A DNA stretch of 64,000 nt from Algoriphagus sp. (GTDB lineage: Bacteria > Bacteroidota > Bacteroidia > Cytophagales > Cyclobacteriaceae). Positions 35,142 through 44,603 of the stretch are shown one piece after another. Every line of letters starts with the position of its first letter. Positions within the stretch are counted from its first letter, which is position 1. The notes beneath the pieces were generated by a model, which made no database searches, had not been told where the DNA came from, and was given only the letters and a program-made list of their open reading frames with translations. The stretch is taken from NCBI RefSeq assembly GCF_030694375.1, contig NZ_JAUXYL010000044.1, positions 1 to 64,000 on the forward strand. The letters are read 5' to 3'. The position numbers were made by a program, and so were the translations under genes.

Positions 35142-35420
35142 ATGTCAAACGTGAACATCAAACCTCTTGCAGACCGAGTTTTGGTACAACCAGCTGCAGC
35201 TGAAGAGAAAACTGCTTCCGGACTTTATATCCCGGACACTGCAAAAGAAAAGCCTCAGAAAGGCACTGTAGTCGCAGTAGGCAACGGAAAAAAAGATGAG
35301 CCCTTGACTGTAAAAGTGGGAGACACTGTTTTGTACGGAAAATATTCCGGTACTGAACTTAGCGTAGAAGGCAAGGATTTCCTCATCATGAGAGAGTCTG
35401 ACATTTTCGCTATCCTTTAA
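35142..35420 (+). CDS. groES: Co-chaperonin GroES
   Basis: 92 residues, the standard length. Forms the heptameric lid of the GroEL chamber. The mobile loop (EEKTASGLYIPDTAKEKPQ) and the core beta-barrel (PLADRVLVQP, GKYSGTELSVEGKDFLIMRESDIFAIL) match the family. It starts at an ATG about 40 bases after the putative sigma54 start point and lies 40 bases before groEL. It is not preceded by the CIRCE element of HrcA control. Confidence 0.97.
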   Translation: MSNVNIKPLADRVLVQPAAAEEKTASGLYIPDTAKEKPQKGTVVAVGNGKKDEPLTVKVGDTVLYGKYSGTELSVEGKDFLIMRESDIFAIL

Positions 35421-35460
35421 TCAATCAACCTGAATCAAAAACCAGAAAACATTAAATATT

Positions 35461-37089
35461 ATGGCTAAACAATTGTTTTTCGATACAGACGCGAGAGATC
35501 GTCTGAAAAAAGGCGTTGATGCATTGGCAGACGCAGTAAAAGTAACTTTAGGACCAAAAGGTCGAAATGTAATCATTGACAAGAAATTCGGAGCTCCAAT
35601 GATCACCAAAGATGGTGTGTCAGTAGCAAAAGAAATCGAATTGTCAGAACCAATTGAAAACATGGGCGCCCAGCTCGTGAAAGAAGTAGCATCCAAGACT
35701 GCTGATAATGCAGGTGACGGAACTACGACTGCGACTGTTTTGGCTCAGTCTATTTTCAATGTAGGTATTAAAAACGTAGCTGCAGGAGCAAACCCAATGG
35801 ACCTTAAAAGAGGTATCGATAAGGCTGTTGCAGCTGTTGTTGCTAGACTCAAAGAAAACTCCAAGCCAATCTCTACTTCTAAGGAGATCGCACAGGTAGC
35901 CACTGTATCTGCTAACAACGACGAAGAAATCGGTAAGATGATTTCTGACGCAATGGACAAAGTAGGAAAAGACGGTGTCATCACTGTAGAAGAAGCAAAA
36001 GGTACTGAAACTGATGTGAAAACTGTAGAAGGAATGCAGTTTGACAGAGGATACCTATCTCCATACTTTGTGACCAACACTGAGAAAATGGAAGCAGAAT
36101 TGGATCAACCGTTCATTTTGATCTATGACAAGAAGATTTCTTCCATGAAGGAATTGCTTCCTGTTCTTGAGCCGGTGGCGCAGTCAGGCAAGCCCTTGTT
36201 GATCATCTCCGAAGATGTTGACGGAGAAGCTTTGGCAACTTTGGTAGTAAATAAAATCAGAGGTGCTTTGAAGGTATCTGCAGTTAAAGCTCCTGGTTTC
36301 GGTGACAGAAGAAAAGCTATGTTGGAAGACATTGCTATCCTGACCGGTGGAACTGTAATCTCTGAAGAAAGAGGTTTCAAATTGGAGAATGCAACGCTGG
36401 ATATGTTGGGTAGAGCTGAGAAGATCAACATCGACAAAGACAATACAACCATCGTAAACGGTGCTGGAGATTCAGCTGCAATTAAAGGCAGAATAGCTGA
36501 AATCAAAGCTCAGATTGAGAAGACTACTTCTGATTACGACAAAGAAAAACTTCAGGAAAGACTTGCCAAGCTTTCCGGTGGTGTAGCCATCCTGTATATC
36601 GGTGCTGCCACTGAAGTGGAGATGAAAGAGAAAAAAGATCGAGTTGACGATGCATTGCATGCAACAAGAGCTGCAGTACAAGAAGGTGTAGTAGTAGGTG
36701 GTGGTGTAGCGCTAGTAAGAGCAGCTGACGCACTTATCGATCTGAAAGGTGAAAATGAAGATCAGGACACGGGTATCAACATCATCCGTTTGGCGATCGA
36801 GTCTCCGTTGAGAACAATCGTATCCAACGCAGGTGGAGAGCCTTCTGTAGTGATCAACAAGATCAGAGATAACAAAGGGAATTATGGCTACAATGCAAGA
36901 ACAGACGTTTACGAAGATCTGTTTAAAGCCGGTGTTATCGATCCTACCAAAGTGACTCGTTTGGCACTTGAAAATGCCGCTTCTATTGCAGCATTGCTAT
37001 TGACCACCGAGTGTGTAGTAGCGGATGTAAAAGAGGATTCTGCTGCTATGCCTCCAATGGGCGGTGGCGGAATGGGTGGCATGATGTAA
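35461..37089 (+). CDS. groEL: Chaperonin GroEL
   Basis: 542 residues, normal length. It folds proteins in an ATP-driven double-ring chamber. Seen: GPKGRNVIIDKKFGAPMITKDGVSVAKEIEL, the ATP-site DGTTTATVLAQ, GGGVALVRA, and a C-terminal GGM-type tail (PPMGGGGMGGMM). Full set of equatorial, intermediate and apical domains. Followed by a strong terminator. Confidence 0.98.
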   Translation: MAKQLFFDTDARDRLKKGVDALADAVKVTLGPKGRNVIIDKKFGAPMITKDGVSVAKEIELSEPIENMGAQLVKEVASKTADNAGDGTTTATVLAQSIFNVGIKNVAAGANPMDLKRGIDKAVAAVVARLKENSKPISTSKEIAQVATVSANNDEEIGKMISDAMDKVGKDGVITVEEAKGTETDVKTVEGMQFDRGYLSPYFVTNTEKMEAELDQPFILIYDKKISSMKELLPVLEPVAQSGKPLLIISEDVDGEALATLVVNKIRGALKVSAVKAPGFGDRRKAMLEDIAILTGGTVISEERGFKLENATLDMLGRAEKINIDKDNTTIVNGAGDSAAIKGRIAEIKAQIEKTTSDYDKEKLQERLAKLSGGVAILYIGAATEVEMKEKKDRVDDALHATRAAVQEGVVVGGGVALVRAADALIDLKGENEDQDTGINIIRLAIESPLRTIVSNAGGEPSVVINKIRDNKGNYGYNARTDVYEDLFKAGVIDPTKVTRLALENAASIAALLLTTECVVADVKEDSAAMPPMGGGGMGGMM

Positions 37090-37109
37090 TCCAAATTCCA
37101 CAAAAAACG

Positions 37110-37136
37110 AAGGAGGTCCAATGGGCCTCCTTTTTT
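37110..37136 (+). terminator. Terminator of groESL
   Basis: AAGGAGG (37110-37116) pairs with CCTCCTT (37126-37132) around TCCAATGGG, followed by T. Confidence 0.85.
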
Positions 37137-37261
37137 ATTGGCCTGATTTATAGGCTTCGTATCAATGAAAAAAATAAAAAGGAGGAAAATACTTTTCTAA
37201 GGTAGAGGAATAATTGTATCTTGGAAGATTAACAGATCTCGACCACATACTTAAAATTTTA

Positions 37262-37648
37262 ATGATTCACTTTGATGCCATTTTTTTAGTGGATGATGAC
37301 CCCATAAACAACCTTATTAATAGGAGACTTTTGGGTAAAGTGGGGATTGGCGATCAAATAGACGAATTTTTAAGCGGTGAGAGAGCTTTGGAAAAAATCA
37401 GTGAATTAAATCCCCATGACAGTTTATTGATTTTTCTGGATATCAATATGCCAGTGATAAATGGTTGGGAGTTTCTAGACAAATACTGTGAAATTTTTCC
37501 TGATCGGGAGGACAAAATTGTGATTCTCTCTAGTTCAATTGACTTCCAAGACCGACAGCGAGCAAATGAATATTCGATCGTTTCGGGATTTCTTGAAAAG
37601 CCCCTGACTATTGATAAAATCAACGGGCAAATGGAAAAATATACTTAG
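37262..37648 (+). CDS. Orphan response-regulator receiver protein
   Basis: 128 residues, receiver only, from the ATG MIHFDAIFLVDDDPINN. Acidic pocket VDDDP, acceptor Asp60 in FLDINMP, switch Ser in ILSSSI and Lys113 in FLEKPLT. Of the PleD/Rcp-like type common in Bacteroidota, without an output domain. No kinase is next to it. The longer frame adds 16 residues before the ATG, less likely. Convergent with the serine hydrolase gene. Confidence 0.83.
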   Translation: MIHFDAIFLVDDDPINNLINRRLLGKVGIGDQIDEFLSGERALEKISELNPHDSLLIFLDINMPVINGWEFLDKYCEIFPDREDKIVILSSSIDFQDRQRANEYSIVSGFLEKPLTIDKINGQMEKYT

Positions 37649-37655
37649 GGGCTAT

Positions 37656-38780
37656 CTACTTAATCACTTGATCAAGTCGCTGCCAAATATCCCGCATCAG
37701 CAGAAAAGGCACTAATGCATCCCCTCCTGAACTTCCCATCCGGATGATTACCAGATTCTGAGAAGGAATCACCATCAAAAATTGGCCATTTTTCCCCATT
37801 GCCTGATACATATCGGCAGGAGCTTGAGGAATTAGAGATCCCGGAAGCACAGCCTGTGACCCGGGAACCATATAGGAGGCTTTGCCATTCAACCAAGTCA
37901 AATAGCCATAACTCAAATTCAGATTCTGAGAAGATTGGGGTAATTTTTCAAAATAATCACCCGACCAAATGGAAGTTCCGTTCCAGTTTCCTTTTGCCAA
38001 CAACAGCAATCCAAATCTGGCAAAAGACCTCGCATCGGAGTAGAAGACATTATTCATTCCTGTTTGCTGCCAAAAGCCTTTCATCCCAATTTTATCGCCC
38101 AGTTTCTCTTTGAAAAATGTTTGGTAGGGTTTACCTGAGGCTTTTTCTACTACCTTTTCCAATAAGGTATAAGTAGCATTGTGATAACTCCATCGTGAAC
38201 CGGGTTTTGCCAAATACTTCAGACCGGCCGGTGATGTATCATCCAGGTTGGCAACCTTGTCATCAATCCCTGTGGTAAAAGTGAGCTGGTGAATCAATCT
38301 GATATCCCGTTCCTGATTGCGGGACATGGAGGTCCAGCCTTCACCAAGAAACTTTTGAGTACGGTCGTTGGTGCTGAGCAGCTTTTCCTGTTGTGCCAGA
38401 CCTACTAGTGCCGCAGTGAGCGTTTTTCCAGCCGAAGCCCAATACCAAAGCGAGTTTTGGTCCATCTCCCCTGCCCCCGTGAGCTTCCTTCCCCAATACT
38501 CCTCCACGACGATTTTTCCATCTTTCAAAATGATGAATGACCGTGTATCCTGAGTAGGTAGCCAAGCCAGCAATTCAGCCAAAGCCATCTGATCCCAACC
38601 GAGTTCTGCCAATGGCATCTTTTCCCATAAGGCGGATTCATTTGGGGGGAAATACAAATTAGGCACTGGGACTGGTTCGGGCTTTTGAGCCTCAACACAG
38701 GAGAACACAAAGAACACACAGCATCCTATGAGGATCTTGATGGAATTGTTCAGTGTAAGAGAAAAGATGCTGTGGTCCAT
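37656..38780 (-). CDS. Serine hydrolase of the beta-lactamase (class C) superfamily
   Basis: 374 residues. A lipoprotein-type signal (CCVFFVFSC) suggests membrane anchoring. The SxxK motif is SAGK (116-119), and the Y-x-N motif YHN (199-201) follows. The third motif is not obvious. Likely an esterase, D-amino-acid amidase or carboxypeptidase-like enzyme and not a resistance enzyme; substrate unknown. Four bases after the S10 peptidase gene (38784), so probably one transcript. Confidence 0.85.
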   Translation of the reverse strand: MDHSIFSLTLNNSIKILIGCCVFFVFSCVEAQKPEPVPVPNLYFPPNESALWEKMPLAELGWDQMALAELLAWLPTQDTRSFIILKDGKIVVEEYWGRKLTGAGEMDQNSLWYWASAGKTLTAALVGLAQQEKLLSTNDRTQKFLGEGWTSMSRNQERDIRLIHQLTFTTGIDDKVANLDDTSPAGLKYLAKPGSRWSYHNATYTLLEKVVEKASGKPYQTFFKEKLGDKIGMKGFWQQTGMNNVFYSDARSFARFGLLLLAKGNWNGTSIWSGDYFEKLPQSSQNLNLSYGYLTWLNGKASYMVPGSQAVLPGSLIPQAPADMYQAMGKNGQFLMVIPSQNLVIIRMGSSGGDALVPFLLMRDIWQRLDQVIK

Positions 38781-38783
38781 GAC

Positions 38784-40292
38784 TTATTTTCTTAGCGTGT
38801 CTTCAATAAATTTTTTCAAATCTTCACGGAAAAGCTTTGCAGAAGGCAAATGCGTATACATCATATGACCTGCCTCATAGTATGTCATGATCACTCGATC
38901 CACAGCAGATTTTGGTAAATCAAGATGAGAAATCGAATACTCCACTCCATAAAAGACGGTAGCCAAATCATAATATCCATTCATGATCAATACCTTGACA
39001 TTCGGGTCTTTACTCATCGCATCAGCCATATCCGGCAATGTTGTCACCGCCGCATCTGCGCCCCAGAAGCTGTTACCCTGATGCTTCCAGTCCCATTTAA
39101 AGCCTTCTTTGGAATAGGCCGAAGTGGCGTAGTGGAGCTCCTTACTCACCTTCAAACTACCATGGAAATAGTCGAGGAAACCCATGGTGTATGCAGGGGA
39201 AATCGCATCACTCTGAGGATCAGTGAATGAATCCATAGACAGAGGATCGATATTGATTCCTTTATATCGGGAATCCAAGCGGCCCACTGTCTCACCGGTA
39301 CCACGAAGTAACTCTTGAAAATATTCTCCTGCTTTCATCTTAAAGTCCGCTCTTTTCCATAAGTCAGCAGAAATACCCGTAAAACGCTGGAGCTTGTCCG
39401 CTACTGCACTTTTCTCCACATCCGTGATTCGGTTTCCTTTGAAAAGTGCCGGAGCGTATTCATTTTCTGTAAATTCTCTCACTTGCTGAACAAATGAAGG
39501 CAGATCGGAGCTCTTATTGGCAACTTTATCATGATACCAACTTGTGGCAGCCATCGTAGGAAGGTAGGCAATGTAGGATATGTCTTCATTTGGAGCGAAA
39601 AAAAGTGACCTCAAATCAAAAACGGCTGAAACCATGATCACGCCATTGAGCGCATATCCATTCGCCAATAGGTAGCTCATGACACCTGCGTTTCGAAATG
39701 TCCCATAGCTTTCGCCCAAGATATATTTGGGTGAATTTAATCGATTGTGCGTCTTTAAAAACTGCATAATAAACAAACTCACACTACGGATATCCTGATC
39801 CACACCCCAAAAATCTTTTCCTGAGGCTTCACCAATAGGAATGCTTAATCCTGTTCCAACCGGATCCATCATCACCACATCAGCTACATCCAAGATTGAA
39901 AACTCGTTATTGACTAATTCATATGGCGCCGCCTGATTGTAATTTGGATCATCGACTACGATCCGCTTAGGTCCCATGATACCCATGTGGAGCCAATAGG
40001 AAGAAGAGCCAGGGCCTCCATTGTATGCAAAAACGATCGGGCGATTTTTTTCCGGATTTTCTTTGAAATAGGCAGTAAAACCAAAAAGTGCGATTGGTTT
40101 GTTGTTTTCATCCCGAAGCTCCATAGTTCCGGCTTTTGCATTGAGGCTGATCACTTTCCCATCAATGGTCACGGACTGTTTGGATTCAAAGACCTGTGCG
40201 ATTGGTTGTGGGGATGTGACAGTATCCTTTTTATCCTGGGCAAATGCAAAGCTTCCAAAAAACACAAACAAAAGTAAAAATCGGATTTTCAT
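38784..40292 (-). CDS. Serine carboxypeptidase (peptidase S10 family)
   Basis: 502 residues with a signal peptide (ending SFAFAQ). Family marks: NGGPGSSS (91-98) and GESYG with Ser195, an Asp in MNGYYDLATVFYG and a His in YYEAGHMMYTH, giving a complete catalytic triad. A secreted or periplasmic exopeptidase. First of two hydrolase genes; the amidohydrolase gene lies upstream, 89 bases away. Confidence 0.88.
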   Translation of the reverse strand: MKIRFLLLFVFFGSFAFAQDKKDTVTSPQPIAQVFESKQSVTIDGKVISLNAKAGTMELRDENNKPIALFGFTAYFKENPEKNRPIVFAYNGGPGSSSYWLHMGIMGPKRIVVDDPNYNQAAPYELVNNEFSILDVADVVMMDPVGTGLSIPIGEASGKDFWGVDQDIRSVSLFIMQFLKTHNRLNSPKYILGESYGTFRNAGVMSYLLANGYALNGVIMVSAVFDLRSLFFAPNEDISYIAYLPTMAATSWYHDKVANKSSDLPSFVQQVREFTENEYAPALFKGNRITDVEKSAVADKLQRFTGISADLWKRADFKMKAGEYFQELLRGTGETVGRLDSRYKGINIDPLSMDSFTDPQSDAISPAYTMGFLDYFHGSLKVSKELHYATSAYSKEGFKWDWKHQGNSFWGADAAVTTLPDMADAMSKDPNVKVLIMNGYYDLATVFYGVEYSISHLDLPKSAVDRVIMTYYEAGHMMYTHLPSAKLFREDLKKFIEDTLRK

Positions 40293-40381
40293 AAACGTTA
40301 GATTTTGGTGGTTTGAAATGGTTTAAACTTTTCCTGGATTAGACTGAAAACTATTAACCCAATTCAGTCTCTGAGTCCTGA

Positions 40382-41659
40382 CTATTGCTTGAAGATTTTC
40401 CCATCTTTCATCACGAAAATCACATCCTTCATAACTTTAATATCTTCTCCTGGATTGCCGGAAACAGCAATGATGTCAGCAATTTTTCCCGCTTCAATTG
40501 TCCCTAACTTATCCTCTACTCCGAGCAGTTGTGCTGCGTTTAAGGTTGCGGATTGAATGGCCTCTAGGTTAGGCATCCCCACCTCTGTCATGTATAGAAA
40601 CTCCCGGAAATTTTCTCCATGGGGAAATACGCCCGCGTCTGTGCCAAATGCGATTTTGACTCCCTTCTTGTAGGCTGCCGCGAAGGTCTGCTGAATCTGA
40701 GCTCCGATCTGCATCGCTTTGTCTCTTACGACTGGAGGATAATATCCGGGGATTTTAGCATATTCTGCGGCAGACATACCTGCCGTTATGGTTGGAACAT
40801 ACCAGGTTCCTGCCGCCTTCATCATTCCCATAGTCTCTTCAGTCATCAGCGTGCCATGTTCGATGGAATGAATACCAGCTTTTATTGCTCTTTTCATCCC
40901 TTCGTCTCCATGTGCGTGGGCCGCGACATGAATTCCGAAATCTTTGGCCGTCCGTACTACAGCGTCCAATTCATCTTGCTGAAACTGAGGGGCGGATCCG
41001 TCGCGGGCAACGGATAACACACCTCCGGTAGCCGTTACTTTGATGACATCCGATCCAAATTTTACAGCCTGACGTACAGCCTTTCTTGCATCCGCTTCTC
41101 CGTTGATAACTCCTTCGTCCGGTCCCGGATCACGCATGAGGTCCCGCCTTACTCCATTAGTTGGGTCCGCATGCCCCCCTGTCGGCGCAATGGATTTACC
41201 TGCGGTGTAGATCCGTGGACCCACTACCAGTCCACTGTTGATGGCATTTCTTAAGGCAATATTCACTCCGGAGCCTCCCAAATCACGAACAGTGGTGAAT
41301 CCAGACATCAAGGTAATGTGAGCATAAGGAAGCGCCTTATAGGCTACATCAGCCTCATTATCACGAAATCCATCAACATAGCGTGTCGGGCTGGTTTGGC
41401 TTTCGATGTGCACATGCATATCCATCAATCCCGGCATTACGGTTGCATTTTTGAGATCGACCGTTTTGTCTTCTGAGCCGGGACTTTGATAGCCTGCACT
41501 CACAGAAAGAATTTTGTCTCCTTCTATGACAATGGTTTGCTCGCTCAGGATTTTTTTAGTTTTGACGTCTATCAGTCGACCCGCATGGATTAGGGTTTTT
41601 TGTGCAAAAGCAGAAAGTGAAAGTGTCAGGAAAACTCCTGCAAGTATAAGTTTCTTCAT
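40382..41659 (-). CDS. Secreted amidohydrolase
   Basis: 425 residues with a signal peptide (ending SAFAQ). Metal-binding residues in LMDMHVHIE (His82, His84), the HAHGDEG region, SIEHGT and FGTDAGVFPHG. It belongs to the amidohydrolase/imidazolonepropionase-like family; related secreted enzymes include Xaa-Pro dipeptidase-like and Xaa-Arg prolidases. With the neighbouring S10 peptidase and the serine hydrolase, three secreted hydrolases on one strand may form a peptide-use locus. Confidence 0.85.
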   Translation of the reverse strand: MKKLILAGVFLTLSLSAFAQKTLIHAGRLIDVKTKKILSEQTIVIEGDKILSVSAGYQSPGSEDKTVDLKNATVMPGLMDMHVHIESQTSPTRYVDGFRDNEADVAYKALPYAHITLMSGFTTVRDLGGSGVNIALRNAINSGLVVGPRIYTAGKSIAPTGGHADPTNGVRRDLMRDPGPDEGVINGEADARKAVRQAVKFGSDVIKVTATGGVLSVARDGSAPQFQQDELDAVVRTAKDFGIHVAAHAHGDEGMKRAIKAGIHSIEHGTLMTEETMGMMKAAGTWYVPTITAGMSAAEYAKIPGYYPPVVRDKAMQIGAQIQQTFAAAYKKGVKIAFGTDAGVFPHGENFREFLYMTEVGMPNLEAIQSATLNAAQLLGVEDKLGTIEAGKIADIIAVSGNPGEDIKVMKDVIFVMKDGKIFKQ

Positions 41660-41937
41660 AAGGGTTGGTCGGTCATTCTATCAATTAAGATAATTGATTA
41701 ATCCGAATCTGTCAGTTTAGAATGACTTCAGAACTTTTAATTTGTGAATATTAAATATTTAATCAGAATTTTGAAAAAAGGGAATGATGAATCGACAGTA
41801 ATTGGAAAGATTAACGCTGAAGGACTTATTTTCCATTGTTCAATTATGAATTGGAATAAACAGAAAATCAAATTCCCCTATTTTCATAGGAGTTTTTTTA
41901 CTCAAAAAAGGCTTCCTAAGTTTTTAAAACATTCAAA

Positions 41938-41959
41938 AAATACCCTATATAGGGTATTT
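41938..41959. promoter_or_regulatory. Perfect 22-base palindrome, candidate operator
   Basis: The half-site AAATACCCTAT (41938-41948) is followed directly by its exact reverse complement. It lies in the 564-base gap between the amidohydrolase gene and the glycan cluster (41660-42223), about 65 bases before a strong terminator. No gene is supported in that gap. Typical of a dimeric regulator site; no factor is known. Confidence 0.6.
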
Positions 41960-42024
41960 ACATCCTAGTTTTTTTAATCCACCTTTGGAGCGTGTTAAGT
42001 TTTAAATCAGGCAATAGCCAAACT

Positions 42025-42055
42025 AAAAGGCCTCTGGATTCCAGAGGCCTTTTTT
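42025..42055. terminator. Strong terminator hairpin at the end of the glycan cluster
   Basis: AAAAGGCCTCTGG (42025-42037) and CCAGAGGCC(T)n (from 42041) form a 13-base perfect stem with a 3-base loop. T runs flank both sides. It can end the minus-strand glycan operon (last gene stop at 42224, about 170 bases away) or an unseen plus-strand transcript. Confidence 0.85.
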
Positions 42056-42223
42056 ATTATTTGAGGGTAACCTAAATCAAGTTGAGACAAATCAATTCAG
42101 GCAATCAGCGCAATTAGGGATTTTTTGCTATTATTTATAAGACCAAAAAACTGACTCGCCAAGCAAATAATTAGCGAAGCGGGTACTTTTTAAATCATAC
42201 TCGAATAAACTTTTCAGGATTTT

Positions 42224-43192
42224 TTATTTTTCAAAAACCTGATACCTTTTAATAAGTGGGAATTTTATCATCAAATAGATTAAGGCTGTTGCTATCAGAA
42301 TGACTGCCGCTACTATTGATGTTGGGTAAGATTGGGGATAAATGAAAAAAATCACATTAACCCCGATTTGAATGACCGCAAAAACTAACGATATCAAGAC
42401 ATGATCCTTTTTCAGTTGATTTGCGAAAATCTGGTAAAGATGCGTTCGGTGGGGTTGAGAAACATTTTCTCCTCGAATGAGGCGCTGTCCCAAGGTGATA
42501 AAGCTATCAGCACCATATACTAGAAGAAAGAGGATAATTGTCCAATTATTTGAAGCCAAGTACCACTGCACTAGAAAGTAAATCATCAAATATGCCAAAG
42601 AAATACTTCCTATATCACCAGCAAACATAAATGCTTTTTTTCGAAGGTTGAAAATCAGAAATACCAAAATCGCCAAAACGATATATTGAATCAAATTTTC
42701 ATCAAAAACAGGCATATATTCATGAATGGCCAAAAGAGATCCGAAAAAAACCAAACCATATAACCCGGTTATACCATTTATGCCGTCCATAAAGTTGATG
42801 GCATTTATAATGCCCAAAGCCACAAAATATAAGATGGGTAAAACCCACCAAGCTTTTTGATCAAAGACTCCCAAATCATAAAAAGCCATAGAAATTGCCA
42901 GAAATTGAACCCCAAACCGAAGTTTTCTGGATAGGGTGAACATATCATCTAACATACTGACCACCGAAATCCATACTAAACCCAACACCATCCAAGTGTT
43001 TAAAAAATCAAAGGAAACCCACCAAAGAATTACCGCAACAGGAAAAAGGATTCCTCCACCACGGACTGTAGGAATGGTATGAGAGGATCTCTCATTGGGA
43101 TTGTCAATTATGTTGAATTTATTTGCAAAATGTCGATAAAGAATTGCGACAAGCAATAGAAATAAAAAAACAATTAAATTAGATAAAGTCAT
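42224..43192 (-). CDS. Undecaprenyl-phosphate sugar-1-phosphate transferase (WecA/MraY-like)
   Basis: 322 residues with about ten membrane helices. Motifs of the polyprenyl-phosphate HexNAc-1-phosphate transferase family: VRGGGIL, SMLDDMFTLSRKLRF (Asp82, Asp83), NAINFMDGINGITG (Asp136), FAGDIGS and QPHRTHLYQ. It would start glycan synthesis by loading a sugar phosphate on the lipid carrier. The last gene of the glycan operon. Confidence 0.87.
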   Translation of the reverse strand: MTLSNLIVFLFLLLVAILYRHFANKFNIIDNPNERSSHTIPTVRGGGILFPVAVILWWVSFDFLNTWMVLGLVWISVVSMLDDMFTLSRKLRFGVQFLAISMAFYDLGVFDQKAWWVLPILYFVALGIINAINFMDGINGITGLYGLVFFGSLLAIHEYMPVFDENLIQYIVLAILVFLIFNLRKKAFMFAGDIGSISLAYLMIYFLVQWYLASNNWTIILFLLVYGADSFITLGQRLIRGENVSQPHRTHLYQIFANQLKKDHVLISLVFAVIQIGVNVIFFIYPQSYPTSIVAAVILIATALIYLMIKFPLIKRYQVFEK

Positions 43193-43317
43193 TTGGATAG
43201 AAATTTCGGAAAATAATTTAGTTTAAACACAACAAAGAAAAAATAACAACCCAATTAATATTCATTATTGGTCATGGATTTAGTATTAAAATAATAAAAC
43301 ATCATTTTTAAAAAAAA

Positions 43318-44391
43318 TTATTGATTATGTAAAATTTCAAGAATTTTACTTCCGGAATTACCGTCTCCAAACAACGGAGGCAAATTGGAAGGTTTATTAA
43401 AATTTAAAAATGCATTTAAAAGATTGTCCCTGCTAGCTCCGACTAGAATATTCCAACCCTTCTCAATTGTCTCTATCCATTCAGTCTCATCTCTTAAGGT
43501 AAAGCATGGAATACCAAAAAAATAAGCTTCTTTTTGTACACCACCAGAATCAGTGAAAATACATTCGGAATTTTTTTCCAATTCCAACATACTAAGGTAA
43601 CCCAAAGGCTCTATGACAATAATATTTTGAGGGACACTTATTCCAAATAAATCCAATTGCTTTTTTGTTCTGGGATGAAGTGGTAAAATAATTGGCAAAG
43701 GAATTAGGCCCAAGCCCTCAATAATTTGAGAAAGTCTAAATTTATTGTCCGTATTTTCAGCTCGATGAATAGTGGCTAAAGCAAACTTATCAAAATAAAA
43801 TTTACCCTTCAAGAAACCAAGAATATTTTCACTAATTATTTCCTTATAAAAGAGCGCAGCATCAAACATAATATCTCCAACCATATAAACGCCTCTTGTT
43901 AGACCTTCATTTTTAAGTTTATCTATTGCATCTTGCGTTGGAGCAAATAAAAATGATGAAATACGATCAGTCAGAACTCTATTCTGCTCTTCAGGCATAA
44001 GCATATTGTAACTTCTTAAACCAGCCTCTATGTGAATTACTGGTATATGCAATTTACTAGCCGCTAAAGCACCAGCTAATGTAGAATTAGTATCTCCATA
44101 TACTAACAAATAATCAGGCTGTACTTTAAATAATAGTCTTTCTATTTTAATAAGCATCTCACCTGTCATTTTTCCATGATTACCGGAACCTACTTCTAGA
44201 TTAAAGGCCGGTTTAGGAATTTTCATTTCATCAAAAAAAATGTCAGACATATTTTTATCATAATGTTGACCAGTATGAACCAAAATTTCCTCAAATTTCT
44301 TATTCCAAATATTTGTTTGGATCAATCTGCTTAACACCGCCGCCTTAACAAACTGTGGTCTTGCTCCAATTATGGTTAAAATTCTTTTCAT
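43318..44391 (-). CDS. wecB: UDP-N-acetylglucosamine 2-epimerase, non-hydrolysing
   Basis: 357 residues from the internal ATG (MKRILTIIGARPQFVKAAV); the longer frame is rejected. It turns UDP-GlcNAc into UDP-ManNAc. Seen: GARPQFVKAA, HTGQHYDKNMSDIFF, IHIEAGLRSYNMLMPEEQNR and FTDSGGVQKEAYFFGIP. Cluster also carries a NeuC-type epimerase, so two different UDP-GlcNAc 2-epimerases are present. Nucleotide composition is AT-rich like its neighbours. Confidence 0.9.
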   Translation of the reverse strand: MKRILTIIGARPQFVKAAVLSRLIQTNIWNKKFEEILVHTGQHYDKNMSDIFFDEMKIPKPAFNLEVGSGNHGKMTGEMLIKIERLLFKVQPDYLLVYGDTNSTLAGALAASKLHIPVIHIEAGLRSYNMLMPEEQNRVLTDRISSFLFAPTQDAIDKLKNEGLTRGVYMVGDIMFDAALFYKEIISENILGFLKGKFYFDKFALATIHRAENTDNKFRLSQIIEGLGLIPLPIILPLHPRTKKQLDLFGISVPQNIIVIEPLGYLSMLELEKNSECIFTDSGGVQKEAYFFGIPCFTLRDETEWIETIEKGWNILVGASRDNLLNAFLNFNKPSNLPPLFGDGNSGSKILEILHNQ

Positions 44392-44603
44392 TTTAGAAAC
44401 TAATATTAGTAATATATAAGAAGTTTGAAAGATTATAATTGAAAATTTATCATACATAAATTTAGAAAAAATTTTAGAAATAGCATATTTCGATTTAATT
44501 TAATAACGTATGAAAAAAAATAATATTAATTGAAACTTTAAATAAACTTTTTTTTTAAACCTAATTCAGTTGTTTTATTAACCTTTTCAATAAATCTAAA
44601 AAA

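Noticed and set aside
41744..41968. 74-codon plus-strand frame with a GTG start
   Set aside because: No family likeness, composition is AT-rich intergenic, and a perfect palindrome lies within its end; more likely non-coding.
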